Positions 8,910 to 18,142 of a stretch of 64,000 nucleotides of DNA are shown here, piece by piece. The stretch spans positions 62,001-126,000 of the forward strand of contig JAUQZE010000003.1 in NCBI GenBank assembly GCA_030587365.1, in the 5' to 3' direction. The stretch's first letter is position 1, and each line of letters starts with the position of its first letter. The position numbers were made by a program, and so were the translations under genes. The stretch is from Candidatus Freyarchaeota archaeon. Its GTDB lineage: Archaea; Asgardarchaeota; Jordiarchaeia; Jordiarchaeales; Jordiarchaeaceae. The notes below the pieces were generated by a model. It did no database searches. It worked only from the letters and a program-made list of their open reading frames with translations, and was not told the origin of the DNA.

Positions 8910-9380
8910 ATGGCAGATGATGATTTTGAAAAGGAAATCCGCGCAGTACGCGGTCAGTCTCCCGGCTGGGGCGAACCATACACAACTCCCGTAGAAAAAT
9001 CCCGCGCTGCCGCCGACTACTTAATTTCCCACGCGGGCAAACCTCTAGACTTTGACCAATTTCACGAAAAATTCCAGATAACCATGGACAAAGGAGGCCA
9101 GCTCTTCCCATACGACACCCTCAACTGGCACACCTGGCTATGGCTGAAACACTGGGAATACGACTACAAGCTGTTCTGCTTGGAAACCGCGAAACTCGAG
9201 TCATGGGTCGGAAAAAAGAGATACATTCTAGTGGATAAGCAGGAAAAAATGGTGTGGGGAGACGAAATGGAAAAAGACCACCGCTCACTCAACAACGAAT
9301 TCGACCTCTACAGGGGAGCCTACTACAATTCCAGTTTTGAGTTAGCTAAACCGCCAAAACTACCGAAAACCAAAAAATAA
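8910..9380 (+). CDS. Hypothetical protein, 156 residues
   Basis: This soluble protein starts MADDDFEKEIRAVRG and is rich in aromatics in the middle (LNWHTWLWLKHWEYDYKLF). It ends in a basic tail. I do not recognise the family and see no metal or catalytic motif. The ribosome site GGTG lies six bases before the ATG. A broken copy of its first 25 or so residues occurs at 23073-23145, preceded by similar upstream DNA, so the locus was duplicated. Confidence 0.6.
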   Translation: MADDDFEKEIRAVRGQSPGWGEPYTTPVEKSRAAADYLISHAGKPLDFDQFHEKFQITMDKGGQLFPYDTLNWHTWLWLKHWEYDYKLFCLETAKLESWVGKKRYILVDKQEKMVWGDEMEKDHRSLNNEFDLYRGAYYNSSFELAKPPKLPKTKK

Positions 9381-9454
9381 CTCAAAAGCACCTTTGAGAA
9401 CATCGAGATAAGAATCGAAAATGAACAATAATAAATTAAAGAGCGGTTACCGAA

Positions 9455-9575
9455 TCCCAAAACTTTTTCTAAGCTCGAAAGCTTCTTCAACAAATTAAGT
9501 ATATTCCACAAATTTTCTTATCTTCTTAATCTGTACCGTTGCAATATCCTTTTCGTTCAGCTCTTCCATAATTAG
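9455..9575 (-). repeat. Decayed tail of an isocitrate lyase/PEP mutase family gene
   Basis: The reverse strand reads MEELNEKDIATVQIKKIRK, FVEYT, a stop, then FVEEAFELRKSFG. This aligns with the end of the remnant at 22645-22923 (LKELKEKGTTMEQIKK and KEAFDLEKKYA). It lies tail to tail with the gene at 8910-9380 and contains no intact ORF. Confidence 0.5.
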
Positions 9576-9678
9576 AAAAATAAAAGGATTATACTCTACA
9601 GAAGTCGGAAATTCTTAGAACCTTCTCAAGTTCTGTTAAGTTAAAATGTTTTAGAATAAGTTCTCTAAATTCTGAAAT

Positions 9679-9747
9679 GTGCCATTCAGATTAGGAAAGT
9701 GACATAGTTTTAAATATTTTTGTGCCATTTTAATATAAAAGGTGACA
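9679..9747 (+). promoter_or_regulatory. AbiE promoter with tandem operator-like repeats
   Basis: TGTGCCATT occurs at 9679 and again at 9721, and GTGACA follows each at 9699 and 9742, so a unit of about 30 bases is repeated with a 42-base period, four helical turns. Within each unit TGTGCC and GTGACA form an imperfect inverted pair. A TATA-like box TTTTAAATATTTT (9708-9720) lies between the units. AbiEi antitoxins are known to bind repeats in their own promoter, so autoregulation is likely. Confidence 0.5.
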
Positions 9748-9750
9748 GAG

Positions 9751-10455
9751 ATGTACTTGGAAAGCTTCAAAACGACATTGAAACAGAAGCTGTCTGGGAG
9801 TTTGTTTAGCGTGAGCGACGTCAAGCAAATCAACAGGAGAGCCAAGGAATACTTACACAGGTTGAGTAAATCCGGAGAAGTGCAAAGAATCCACCAAGGA
9901 TGGTACTACATACCCAAGAAGCAGGATGTCTGGGAATTCTTAGCCAAGGACAAGAACTTTAAGGTATTGATAAAGCAGACCGCTGCAAGCATCTGGAACT
10001 ACGATTTCATTCACCGAAACATCTATCGCTTAGCTGTAGAAGATCAATCGTACAAGAATGCAGTAGAGAAGTTTGCCAAAGACATGGGTTGGTTCTTCGA
10101 AGTAGAATACCACAAAAAAATACCCTACGAGTACAGTAAGGTTGATGAACTGTTCATCGAATCACCAGAGTCCTGCATAGCCAGTTGCATATCTGAGTGG
10201 GCGTTCACTGATGCTTTTGCAACACTGTACTACAAAAGAAGCGAGATTGATTTCAACAAACTGAGGCAATTAAGCAGATGGAGAAGGATTTCCAGAACAC
10301 ATTTACGTGTATGGACAGCGATAAAGTATGGTTGTAAGTTGTTGAACGAGCAGTTAGGCGAAAGCATGTTTGAGGTCAGGGTGTCGAATTTGAGGCAGAA
10401 CGATGTTAAAGAGTTGATAGGGGAAGCGGTCGAGGCGGTGATTGAGTTTGTCTAG
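9751..10455 (+). CDS. AbiEi-like type IV antitoxin / transcriptional regulator
   Basis: This protein has an N-terminal winged-helix region (SVSDVKQINRRAKEYLHRLSK followed by EVQRIHQGWYYI), the usual shape of AbiEi antitoxins, and a C-terminal alpha/beta domain. It overlaps a nucleotidyltransferase gene, the AbiEii partner. Family members repress the operon and neutralise the toxin. GGTGA five bases upstream favours the ATG at 9751 over the GTG at 9742. The tandem repeats upstream are the likely operator. Confidence 0.75.
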   Translation: MYLESFKTTLKQKLSGSLFSVSDVKQINRRAKEYLHRLSKSGEVQRIHQGWYYIPKKQDVWEFLAKDKNFKVLIKQTAASIWNYDFIHRNIYRLAVEDQSYKNAVEKFAKDMGWFFEVEYHKKIPYEYSKVDELFIESPESCIASCISEWAFTDAFATLYYKRSEIDFNKLRQLSRWRRISRTHLRVWTAIKYGCKLLNEQLGESMFEVRVSNLRQNDVKELIGEAVEAVIEFV

Positions 10456-11203
10456 TGCAATAGAAATGATGAAGAAACGAGAGCAAGAAATCCAAAGAAC
10501 GATACTTCACCTATCCGAGAAGACCAAGAGCTTTACTAATCCCGAGCTGATCGTGATTGGTGGCTATGCCCTAAGAGCCTTCGTTTCGTTTTCAAGGTTT
10601 ACTAGAGACTGCGACTTCGCTTTGAAGAAAAAGAACGGTTGGAATATAGACGAGTTAAAGATAATCCTGCCCGAGGATTACTCAATCGAAGAAGAGGAGA
10701 AGCGTGGTAGCTACGGCTTTCTTCGATGCGTAAAATTTGTGAAATATGATAAGACGAGAGTCAAGGTGTCGTTGGATTTCATGGAGGGAGAAATCAGAGG
10801 GAGAAAAACGAATGAAATAATCTTAATAGATGAACTCATGGTCAAAGGCAGAAGATTCTTTTCCATACAAATAGTCGACCAAGCGGTTACAATTGCGGTT
10901 CCCGATTACCCTGACTACTTCATCATGAAAGTCGTTTCTTCAAGAGCTTCGGATATCCGCGACATCGCCTCACTCATCCACAAAAACGGAATCCCGCTGG
11001 GTTTGGAGAAAAGGATTAAACAAATACTACCTAACCCTGAAATATTCAAATCAAAGATCAAAGAGAGAATACTCCCAGAAATTAGAAGAGCCACGTTCGT
11101 AGACAGCTGGAGAGGGATTTTTGGAACAACAAAGTATACCGAAGAACACAAGAGAAAGGTACTAGAACAACTTGAAGGCTACATTGAAGTCGCGGAAAAG
11201 TAA
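10442..11203 (+). CDS. AbiEii-like nucleotidyltransferase toxin
   Basis: This protein of about 250 residues has the nucleotidyltransferase signature GGYALRAF followed by TRDCDFAL, the GG...DxD pattern of AbiEii toxins, which modify tRNA or other RNA ends. A third acidic site (VKVSLDFMEG) follows. The start overlaps the antitoxin stop; TTG at 10448 with GGTGA at 10437-10441 is as likely as TTG at 10442, and ATG at 10466 is possible. The pair forms a type IV toxin-antitoxin operon, probably anti-phage or plasmid-stabilising. Confidence 0.75.
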   Translation: MSLSSAIEMMKKREQEIQRTILHLSEKTKSFTNPELIVIGGYALRAFVSFSRFTRDCDFALKKKNGWNIDELKIILPEDYSIEEEEKRGSYGFLRCVKFVKYDKTRVKVSLDFMEGEIRGRKTNEIILIDELMVKGRRFFSIQIVDQAVTIAVPDYPDYFIMKVVSSRASDIRDIASLIHKNGIPLGLEKRIKQILPNPEIFKSKIKERILPEIRRATFVDSWRGIFGTTKYTEEHKRKVLEQLEGYIEVAEK

Positions 11204-11213
11204 AAAGTATTAG

Positions 11214-11482
11214 TTGGTGATTGTTTATTACAACTGTATACTTCACGGACATGATAAAGAAGGGCGAGATTCTGTGGTAAAGGAAATAACAATTTGGTAT
11301 AATAAGAAGGGAGATTATCTAGAAGTCATATTTGAGCAAAAAGTAGGCTACTTCAGAGAAACAGAAAACGACGCAGTAATGGAAAAAGTGGATAGGAAAG
11401 GAAACAATATTGGCATTCCATTCTAAACGTGAGTAGACTCAAGAATCCGCTCTCAATAAGCCTTAAAGCTCGTACCGCTTAA
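11214..11482 (+). pseudogene. Fossil of a toxin tail plus DUF2283 antitoxin-like gene
   Basis: The stretch from about 11274 encodes VKEITIWYNKKGDYLEVIF and ETENDAVMEKVD, nearly the same as the intact DUF2283 protein at 61109-61324. A one-base loss near 11415 then breaks the frame. In the shifted frame it goes on NVSRLKNPLSISLKARTA and stops, matching the normal C terminus. The DNA before it (11214-11273) resembles the 3' end of the partner toxin gene at 60810-61124. So an entire module was once here and has been cut and frameshifted. Confidence 0.65.
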
Positions 11483-11512
11483 CAAAGAGCATCTGGCTTT
11501 CTAGGCTGCGAC

Positions 11513-13459
11513 CTAGATTCTTCTTCCTATAATTGAGCCTCCATGGATTGCTCCCTTAATTCTACCAATTTCCTTGCAATCACCTATCTCGTAGACTGGT
11601 ATCTTTAAGCCCTTCAATTTTTCAGCAAGCTCCCGGTTCGGTTTGAAGCCCATAGCCAGCACCACATTATCCGCCTTGACCTCCTCGGTTTTGCCTGCTC
11701 TATCTATAATTACAGAATTCTTCTTTATCTCCTTCGCTGTGGCCATAGTGATGATTTCTATACCAAGTTGGCCCGCCTTCCAAAGAAGATATTGGCTATT
11801 GACAACATTCATTTCCATTAAGGGGGCCATCTCTTTCTCAATTATGGACACCTTTTTTCCATTCTCTGCGAGGTGCGATGCAACCTCTACACCAACTTCG
11901 CCGCCGCCTATGACAGCCACCTTGTCGCTCACCTTCTTTCGCCCAAGCAAGACATCAGTGGCTAAAATTACGTTTTCTCCATCGACACCGGGCAAGTCCG
12001 GTATGATGGGAACGCTGCCCGTGGTAATCACTAAAACATCAGGCTTCACCTTACTTATCAGTTTGGGTTCCACTTCAGTGTTGGGCATCACTTTGACATT
12101 TAGCTTTTTTAACTGTGTCCGGAGATATTTTAACAAATCCCCTATTGGTTCCTTGAAGCTTGCTACGGCTCCGGCTCTCAACTGTCCTCCAAGTTCACCC
12201 TCCTTCTCGTATAGGGAAACCTTGTGTCCTCGAATTGCCATCACCCGCGCTGCCTCCATGCCTGCGGGTCCTCCACCCACCACCATCACGTTCTTTACCT
12301 CTTTAGCGGGCTCGATCTGGAAATCTCTTTCTTGTCCCAGAGCGGGGTTAACGTCGCACTGTATAGCCCAGAATTTGGTTATGTTTCCGTAGCAGCCTTG
12401 GTTGCAGTAAATGCAGGGATTAATGTCTTCCAGCTTGTTTTCAGCGATTTTCTGGGGTATATAAGAATCCGCGAGCAGTCCTCTACCCATGGCTATGAGG
12501 TCGGCCTTACCTTCCCGCAGTACTTTCTCAGCAAACATAGGGTCGCTAAGCCTTCCCGCTACGATGACTGGGATGTTAACCACACTTTTTATTGCCTCGG
12601 CGAGTGGAACATTGCAGCCCTTGGACATGGCAGCGGGGGGAAAGATCCTGGCAAACCAAGTGGGGGTTGATTCGTAGATTCCTGCGGAAACGCTGATACA
12701 GTGTACCCCCGCCTCCTCCAATCTTTTAGCAATCTTTTTGGTGTCCTCTATGGTTAGCCCGCCTTCAATGTATTCATCCCCGCTGATTCTAAATATTATT
12801 GGAAAATCCGGACCGCAAACCATTTTTATTCTCTCTATTATTTCCAGGGGAAATCTCATGCGTCCCTCAAAATCTCCCCCGTACTTATCATTTCTCTTAT
12901 TGGTGAGGGGTGACATAAACTGGGTGATGAGATAGCCATGGGCACCATGAAGCTCCACCGCATCAAAATCTGCATTTTTGGTTCTGACCGCTCCTTGAAC
13001 GTATTTATCGATGAGTTGTTCTATTTCTTGCACTGTCAATTCTCTTGGCATCTCACCTCCAGTGGCAAGGCAAGGTATGGGCGAGGGCGCAATGAGAGGT
13101 TCTCCCTCGGTGCAGAGGGTGGCGTTTTGTCTTCCGGTATGGTGCAACTGAGTGGCAATCTTGGTATCGTAGGTGTGCACCGCCTCCGCCAAGTCGTGTA
13201 GACCGCTCACATACTTCCAGTCATCTATCCTTATCGGGCTTACTCCCGCCTTCCCCCTAGGCCACTCGATACAGGTGTTCTCTATTACTATTAGACCCAC
13301 TCCACCCTTCGCTCTCTCCACATAATAATCGATCAGGCGCTGATTTACGGCACCCAGTTCTGTGCCAAACTTGGAGCACATCGCGGGCATAACAATCCTA
13401 TTCTTTAATTCCATTCTTCCGATCTTTATCGGCTCAAATAAAAGTTTAATTTGGGACAT
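11513..13459 (-). CDS. 2,4-dienoyl-CoA reductase-like NADH:flavin oxidoreductase (old yellow enzyme family)
   Basis: This 648-residue enzyme has three modules. Residues 1-340 are an FMN TIM barrel with HGAHGYLITQFMSP and KYGGDFEGRMRF. Next is a [4Fe-4S] site, C-x2-C-x3-C-x11-C, starting at CIYC. Then come FAD and NAD(P) Rossmann domains with VVGGGPAGMEAA and VIGGGEVGVE. This is the layout of 2,4-dienoyl-CoA and enoate reductases, which reduce a C=C bond using NAD(P)H. It lies 19 bases downstream of an SDR gene on the same strand, an apparent operon. Substrate could be an unsaturated acyl-CoA or a cyclic enone. Confidence 0.92.
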   Translation of the reverse strand: MSQIKLLFEPIKIGRMELKNRIVMPAMCSKFGTELGAVNQRLIDYYVERAKGGVGLIVIENTCIEWPRGKAGVSPIRIDDWKYVSGLHDLAEAVHTYDTKIATQLHHTGRQNATLCTEGEPLIAPSPIPCLATGGEMPRELTVQEIEQLIDKYVQGAVRTKNADFDAVELHGAHGYLITQFMSPLTNKRNDKYGGDFEGRMRFPLEIIERIKMVCGPDFPIIFRISGDEYIEGGLTIEDTKKIAKRLEEAGVHCISVSAGIYESTPTWFARIFPPAAMSKGCNVPLAEAIKSVVNIPVIVAGRLSDPMFAEKVLREGKADLIAMGRGLLADSYIPQKIAENKLEDINPCIYCNQGCYGNITKFWAIQCDVNPALGQERDFQIEPAKEVKNVMVVGGGPAGMEAARVMAIRGHKVSLYEKEGELGGQLRAGAVASFKEPIGDLLKYLRTQLKKLNVKVMPNTEVEPKLISKVKPDVLVITTGSVPIIPDLPGVDGENVILATDVLLGRKKVSDKVAVIGGGEVGVEVASHLAENGKKVSIIEKEMAPLMEMNVVNSQYLLWKAGQLGIEIITMATAKEIKKNSVIIDRAGKTEEVKADNVVLAMGFKPNRELAEKLKGLKIPVYEIGDCKEIGRIKGAIHGGSIIGRRI

Positions 13460-13478
13460 TCTAATAACCTCCCCTTTT

Positions 13479-14264
13479 TTAGTCCACCATTATTTGTCCG
13501 CCGTTGACATGTATTGTCTGTCCCTGAACATAGCTTGCGGCATCACTCACCAGAAACAAGACCACGTTTGCTATGTCTTCCGGCTCAGCCAATCTGCCTA
13601 ATGGAATGCTGGGAACAAAGATGCTTTTCGCCACTTCGATAGTGTCTTTATGCATCGGAGTGACTGTAACCCCCGGAGCAACGGCGTTCACATTAATACC
13701 GTATGCGGAGAGCTCCCAAGCCAACGAACGGGTGAAACTCTGCACGGCGGCCTTTGAGGCGTTATAGTCCGCTCCACCCCCGGTGAGATTACAAACCGAT
13801 GCGCGGGATGAAAGAGAAGAGCCTATGTTAACAATTTTTCCGCTTTTCCGCTCTCTCATGTGTGGTATAAAGGCTTGGCAGCAGAAAATAGTTCCCTTGA
13901 AATTCACCGCCATAAGCTTGTCGATGTCCCCCTCTCTGAGATCGGTTGCAGATTTCATTGACAGAATTCCAGCACAGTTAACCAGAATATCGACTTTATT
14001 AAATTTGTTTAACGCATTTTCAACCATTCTCTTGGTGTCCTCAACCCGGGTCACGTCGACTTTTAGTGGAAGAGCCTCCCCGCCCATATTCCTAATTTCT
14101 TCTGCCACTCTTTCAGCATCATTAATATTAATATCGGCTAGAACAACATTCGCTCCGAACTCGGCCAACCGGAGGCTCGTAGCGCGTCCTATTCCGCTAG
14201 CAGCCCCCGTAACAACGGCGGTTTTGCCACTTAGATCAAATAATTTAAAAACCTCTCTCTCCAT
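13479..14264 (-). CDS. Short-chain dehydrogenase/reductase (3-oxoacyl reductase-like)
   Basis: This 261-residue classical SDR has TGAASGIG for cofactor binding, NCAG, a Ser in NIGSSLSS and the catalytic YNASK. An acidic residue after the second strand (ADI) favours NAD(H). It would oxidise or reduce a hydroxyacyl or alcohol group. It is the first gene of an operon with the dienoyl-CoA-reductase-like gene, so the two probably act on the same carbon chain or ring. AGGTGG lies before the ATG. Confidence 0.92.
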   Translation of the reverse strand: MEREVFKLFDLSGKTAVVTGAASGIGRATSLRLAEFGANVVLADININDAERVAEEIRNMGGEALPLKVDVTRVEDTKRMVENALNKFNKVDILVNCAGILSMKSATDLREGDIDKLMAVNFKGTIFCCQAFIPHMRERKSGKIVNIGSSLSSRASVCNLTGGGADYNASKAAVQSFTRSLAWELSAYGINVNAVAPGVTVTPMHKDTIEVAKSIFVPSIPLGRLAEPEDIANVVLFLVSDAASYVQGQTIHVNGGQIMVD

Positions 14265-14416
14265 CGAAAACCACCTAATAATTTTAATTACAAAACATTA
14301 TATAATTCTGATTAGGTACATATATTAATTTAATTTATTTCTTTAAATCTTTTCTTGAACCAAAATTTAATTAGAAAGCTAGTTTAAAAGAAAGTAAAGG
14401 TTTAGGGAGGGTTTTT

Positions 14417-15658
14417 ATGGCTAAGACAATTGTGATTGTGGCAACTTTGGACACAAGAGGAGACGAAGTAGAGTACATTAAGGAAATCATAGAGAAAAAA
14501 GGGCACAGAGTCATAACCGTAGACGCAGGAGTTATGGGTAAACCCTATTTTGAGGGCGATATCCCGAGAGAAAAAGTAGCCGAAGCCGGCGGTAAAAGCC
14601 TCAAAGAACTTATGGAAGCCGCTGAAAAAGGGGCTGACCGATACGAAGCCACCAAGGTGATGATAGAAGGCGTCAAGAAAATCACCAGAGAATTATACAA
14701 AAAAGGAAAGCTGGACGGCATAATGAGTCTTGGCGGCTCTACAAATGCGTCGCTCGGGGCAGCAGCTATGAAGGAACTGCCCATAGGTGTACCTAAACTG
14801 TTAGCCACCACATTCCTGGACCCCAGACCGGTAGGTGACGATGACATAGCGATGATGCAAACTCCCGTGGATCTGGTAGGTCTCAACAAAATAGTTCGGA
14901 GAACATTGCATAACGCGGCTGGGGCAATGATAGGTATGGTGGAGCAGGGGATTCCAAGGGAGGAGGCCAAGAGGCTGATTGGCATAACCGCTCTTGGTGT
15001 GACAACGCCAGCCGTTCAGAAGGTTATTTCACGTTTGGAGAAGAGGGGATGGGATGCTGTGGTGTTCCACGCAAAAACATCAATATTGGAAAGGCTGATA
15101 AATGAGGGAAGTGTGGAGGGAGTTATCGACTTGACCTCTTTTGAAACAGTGCCGATGGTTCTCTACTTACCGGAGGACATCTCCATGTTGACCGCATCGC
15201 CCGAGGCTCGGAGAACTCGACTGGGGATTGCTGGTGAAAAGGGACTTCCCCAAATAATCGCTCCCGGCGGCTTGGACATGCACATCTTTCCGGGAACAGG
15301 AATAGACTCTGTACCTCCTCAATATAAGGGTCGGGCGTGGACCATGCATGGACCGGGTGTGGTTTTGGTGAGAACCAACAATGAGGAGCTGGCAAAACTG
15401 GGCAAAAACATTGCGGAGAGGGCAAACAGAGCGAAAGGCCCGGTGTCAATAATAATTCCCCTACGCGGATTCTCTGAGGCGAGCAGAAAGGAAGCACCCC
15501 TATATGATCCAGAGGCGGATCGGGGATTCATTGAGGCGATAAAAAAGAATGTAGAGAGTAAGGTTAGGGTCCTGGAGGTTGACTGCCACATCAACGAGGA
15601 TAAATTCGCGGATAAAGTGGTTGAAGTATTTATTGAATTAACCGCTAAAAGGAGGTGA
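14417..15658 (+). CDS. UPF0261 / Tm-1-like ATP-binding protein
   Basis: This 413-residue protein starts with TIVIVATLDTRGDEVEY, the hallmark of the UPF0261 family, and has a Gly-rich SLGGSTNASLGAAAM segment. The N-terminal half of the plant virus inhibitor Tm-1 is the best-known relative. The gene after it encodes the TIM barrel that is fused to UPF0261 in Tm-1, so the two proteins probably form one complex. The true reaction in archaea is not known. GGGAGG precedes the ATG. Confidence 0.88.
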   Translation: MAKTIVIVATLDTRGDEVEYIKEIIEKKGHRVITVDAGVMGKPYFEGDIPREKVAEAGGKSLKELMEAAEKGADRYEATKVMIEGVKKITRELYKKGKLDGIMSLGGSTNASLGAAAMKELPIGVPKLLATTFLDPRPVGDDDIAMMQTPVDLVGLNKIVRRTLHNAAGAMIGMVEQGIPREEAKRLIGITALGVTTPAVQKVISRLEKRGWDAVVFHAKTSILERLINEGSVEGVIDLTSFETVPMVLYLPEDISMLTASPEARRTRLGIAGEKGLPQIIAPGGLDMHIFPGTGIDSVPPQYKGRAWTMHGPGVVLVRTNNEELAKLGKNIAERANRAKGPVSIIIPLRGFSEASRKEAPLYDPEADRGFIEAIKKNVESKVRVLEVDCHINEDKFADKVVEVFIELTAKRR

Positions 15659-15665
15659 TATAAAG

Positions 15666-16538
15666 GTGGTGAAGATAACTAGAGAGGATATACTGGATAG
15701 GCTCAGAAAGGAAATCGATTCGGGTAGACCGATTCTGGGGGCGGGATGCAGCGCGGGAATAATGGCGAAATGCGCTGAGATAGGCCAAGCAGACATAATA
15801 ATCGTTTATAGCACAGGGAAATCTAGACTGATGGGGCTCCCCACAACCATAATTGGGAATTCAAACCCCGTTACGCTGGAAATGTATGATGAATTGGCGA
15901 ACATTGTGAAGAAGACGCCGATAATCGCGGGTATTGAGGCGAACGATATCTACTACCTTGATTTAGAAAGACTGTTGAAACGCTTCCTCGATAAGGGATT
16001 CAACGGCGTAATTAACTTCCCCACGACGGGGATTTATGAGCACCTATTTGAAGGCGGAAAGGCTATGAGAATATTTAGTAAGAATTTGGCAAGTGGGTAC
16101 GGTGTTCCTGCTTGGGGTTGGCCTAGGGAGGTCGAAATGATACGCATACTCCATGACTGGGACGTGTTCACGATGGCTTACGTCTTCACCCCAGAGGACG
16201 CAGCAGACATGGCTAAAGCTGGCGCAGACTGTGTATGTGCTCATGTTGGACCAACTGTGGGAGGCATAGCCGGATTCACCGCACTAGAGGGAATAGATGA
16301 GTCACTAAGCAGAGCACAGAAGATACTGGACGCGGGAAGAAAAGTGAATCCAGACGTGATTCGTTTGATACATGGAGGTCCCTTCTACGATCCGGAGAGC
16401 ACCAAAATCATATATGAAAAAACCGATGCTCAGGGATTCGTAGGAGCTTCAGCCGTCGAGAGAGTCCCCGTTGAGAAGGCGGTAACACAAGCATGCCAAG
16501 CTTTCAAAACCATAGCAACGATCAAAAAAGAGAGTTAG
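15666..16538 (+). CDS. PEP-hydrolase-family TIM-barrel protein (Tm-1 C-terminal-like)
   Basis: This 290-residue protein carries LGAGCSAGIMAKCAEIGQAD, then GIEANDIYY and GVINFPTTG, typical of the phosphoenolpyruvate-hydrolase-like barrel family. A good AGGAGGTGA lies eight bases before the GTG start at 15666. It follows UPF0261 after seven bases, so they are co-transcribed and coupled. In fungi and plants the same two parts occur in one chain, which backs a shared function. The substrate is unproven. Confidence 0.85.
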   Translation: MVKITREDILDRLRKEIDSGRPILGAGCSAGIMAKCAEIGQADIIIVYSTGKSRLMGLPTTIIGNSNPVTLEMYDELANIVKKTPIIAGIEANDIYYLDLERLLKRFLDKGFNGVINFPTTGIYEHLFEGGKAMRIFSKNLASGYGVPAWGWPREVEMIRILHDWDVFTMAYVFTPEDAADMAKAGADCVCAHVGPTVGGIAGFTALEGIDESLSRAQKILDAGRKVNPDVIRLIHGGPFYDPESTKIIYEKTDAQGFVGASAVERVPVEKAVTQACQAFKTIATIKKES

Positions 16539-16732
16539 GTTAGTATCCGAGCCACACACTTTGACTTTTTGAAACTTCACACCTATTAGTTACTCAAAGG
16601 TATTTAAAGACCTCTTATCTCCAACTATTTTTTACATCTCTAATACGCAACAAAAAGACAAATAAAAATACACTTGTAGTCTGCCATAAAGATCACTTAC
16701 AAAAATCCTTCAAAGGATGGGATGGACAGCCA

Positions 16733-17272
16733 ATGCATTTATTCACTATAGGTCATTCCACCAGAACCTTCGAAGAGTTCTGCAACCTCCTAAAAGAACA
16801 CGATATACAAGTCCTAGTGGACGTACGAAGCCTGCCCGGCTCCAAACGCAGCCCACAATTCAACAGGGAAAACCTGCAAAAAAGCCTAGAAGAAAAGGGA
16901 ATAAAATACGTGTGGCTAGGAGAGGAGCTGGGAGGCTACCGAAAGAAGGGACTGGGTGAAGAATCACCCAACAAAGCCTGGAGCGAGGAAAGCTTCAGAA
17001 ACTACGCAGACCACACCCTAACACAGGAATTCGAAAGAGGGATAGAAAAACTTCTCAGCCTCGCAGAAAAACAGAGAGCCGCCTACATGTGCGCAGAAAA
17101 ATTCTACTGGCAATGCCACAGAAGAATAATCTCCGACTACCTAACAGTCAAAGGACACCAAATTACACACATCATCGACGAAGGGAAAGATATAGAACAC
17201 GAACTTCCAGACTTCGCCAAAGTAAAAGACGAGAACCTAACCTATCCAAATTCAAGCAAGAAGGATAAATAA
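16733..17272 (+). CDS. DUF488 family protein
   Basis: This 179-residue protein begins LFTIGHSTRTFEEF and includes VDVRSLPGSKR, GEELGG and MCAEKFYWQCHR, the usual DUF488 marks (GHS, DVR, and Cys near a conserved CHR). The function of DUF488 is not settled; it is often found near stress or defence genes. The ATG at 16733 is preferred because family members begin at this point. A short copy of its 3' end seems to sit at about 20160-20217. Confidence 0.88.
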   Translation: MHLFTIGHSTRTFEEFCNLLKEHDIQVLVDVRSLPGSKRSPQFNRENLQKSLEEKGIKYVWLGEELGGYRKKGLGEESPNKAWSEESFRNYADHTLTQEFERGIEKLLSLAEKQRAAYMCAEKFYWQCHRRIISDYLTVKGHQITHIIDEGKDIEHELPDFAKVKDENLTYPNSSKKDK

Positions 17273-17364
17273 TGAAAACTTCGGAATGCAAAGAATGATC
17301 CTTGACATTTTGAAGATGAAAACTGAGAATTGATATTGATAAACCAATAGAGAAACTCGAATCC

Positions 17365-17425
17365 TAAAACTGATCATGCTTTTTTGAAATTGAAAGCTTT
17401 TCATAAAATTAGTCAATAGTTCTCT
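17365..17425 (-). repeat. Dispersed tail repeat (isocitrate lyase family 3' end)
   Basis: CTAAAACTGATCATGC followed by a T-run and GAAATTGAAAGC resembles the start of the remnant at 22645 (AAACTAGGCATAC, T-run, GAGATCGAAAGC). It sits tail to tail with the DUF488 gene. Similarity is partial. Confidence 0.35.
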
Positions 17426-17496
17426 ATTTACAGAATTTTCCTTTATTTACATAACTTTTTATATGAGTCTACTCCATAATTCTGTGGGGAATAAAA

Positions 17497-18138
17497 ATGT
17501 CTGTGAAATTATCATCACCTCAAGCATTTCGCATAACAAAATATTTGCTAGAACATCCAATTACTTATCAGCGTCAAATCCAACGAGACCTCGGAATTTC
17601 AATAAGTTGGATAAACACCGTAGCCAACTCCCTTTACGAGGCGGACATAGCAGAAAAAGGAAAATGGAGGAGAATCGAGCTTAAGGAGCCCTACGCACTT
17701 CTCGACCTTCTATCATGGCAACGCCCTCTTAAACGCCTTCTTAAAGCAAAAGTTCGTCTCGAACTAACAGACATAACATCTGCAGAAAAGAAAATAGCAG
17801 AGATCAGCCTACAAGCCTTATTAGATTACGCTTTGACATGTTTTTCTGGTTTAAGCCGCTATCTCGCCTACTATATAACCTTTCCAACAATCCATACATA
17901 CAGCAGCAAACCCGAACAATTAAGCCAACTGTTGCCCCAAGGTAGAGGACCCCTCACCGTCGAGGTACTACACGTAGACTACCCAGACATTCTGAAAAAC
18001 GTGAGAAACATAAACAATATCAGTATAGTTGACCCTATCCAAGTAGTCATAGATCTCTTCTGTCTAGGCTCAGCCGGTAGAGACGCAGCCACCAAGCTCT
18101 ACGAGATGACCAGAAACGAGCAGCAGAAAACAACTTGA
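17497..18138 (+). CDS. AbiEi-like winged-helix antitoxin, second pair
   Basis: This 213-residue protein has an N-terminal winged helix (RITKYLLEHPITYQRQIQRD, then GISISWINTVANSLYEADI). Its C-terminal half ends VDPIQVVIDLFCLG followed by GRDAATKLYE, as in type IV antitoxins of the AbiEi class. It is directly upstream of a nucleotidyltransferase-like reading frame, its likely toxin. It does not resemble the antitoxin at 9751-10455 closely in sequence, so the pairs are separate acquisitions. Confidence 0.7.
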   Translation: MSVKLSSPQAFRITKYLLEHPITYQRQIQRDLGISISWINTVANSLYEADIAEKGKWRRIELKEPYALLDLLSWQRPLKRLLKAKVRLELTDITSAEKKIAEISLQALLDYALTCFSGLSRYLAYYITFPTIHTYSSKPEQLSQLLPQGRGPLTVEVLHVDYPDILKNVRNINNISIVDPIQVVIDLFCLGSAGRDAATKLYEMTRNEQQKTT

Positions 18139-18142
18139 AATC

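Noticed and set aside
11643..12392. Long + strand open frame of 249 codons
   Set aside because: It is the shadow of the dienoyl-CoA-reductase-like gene on the other strand and has no family features.
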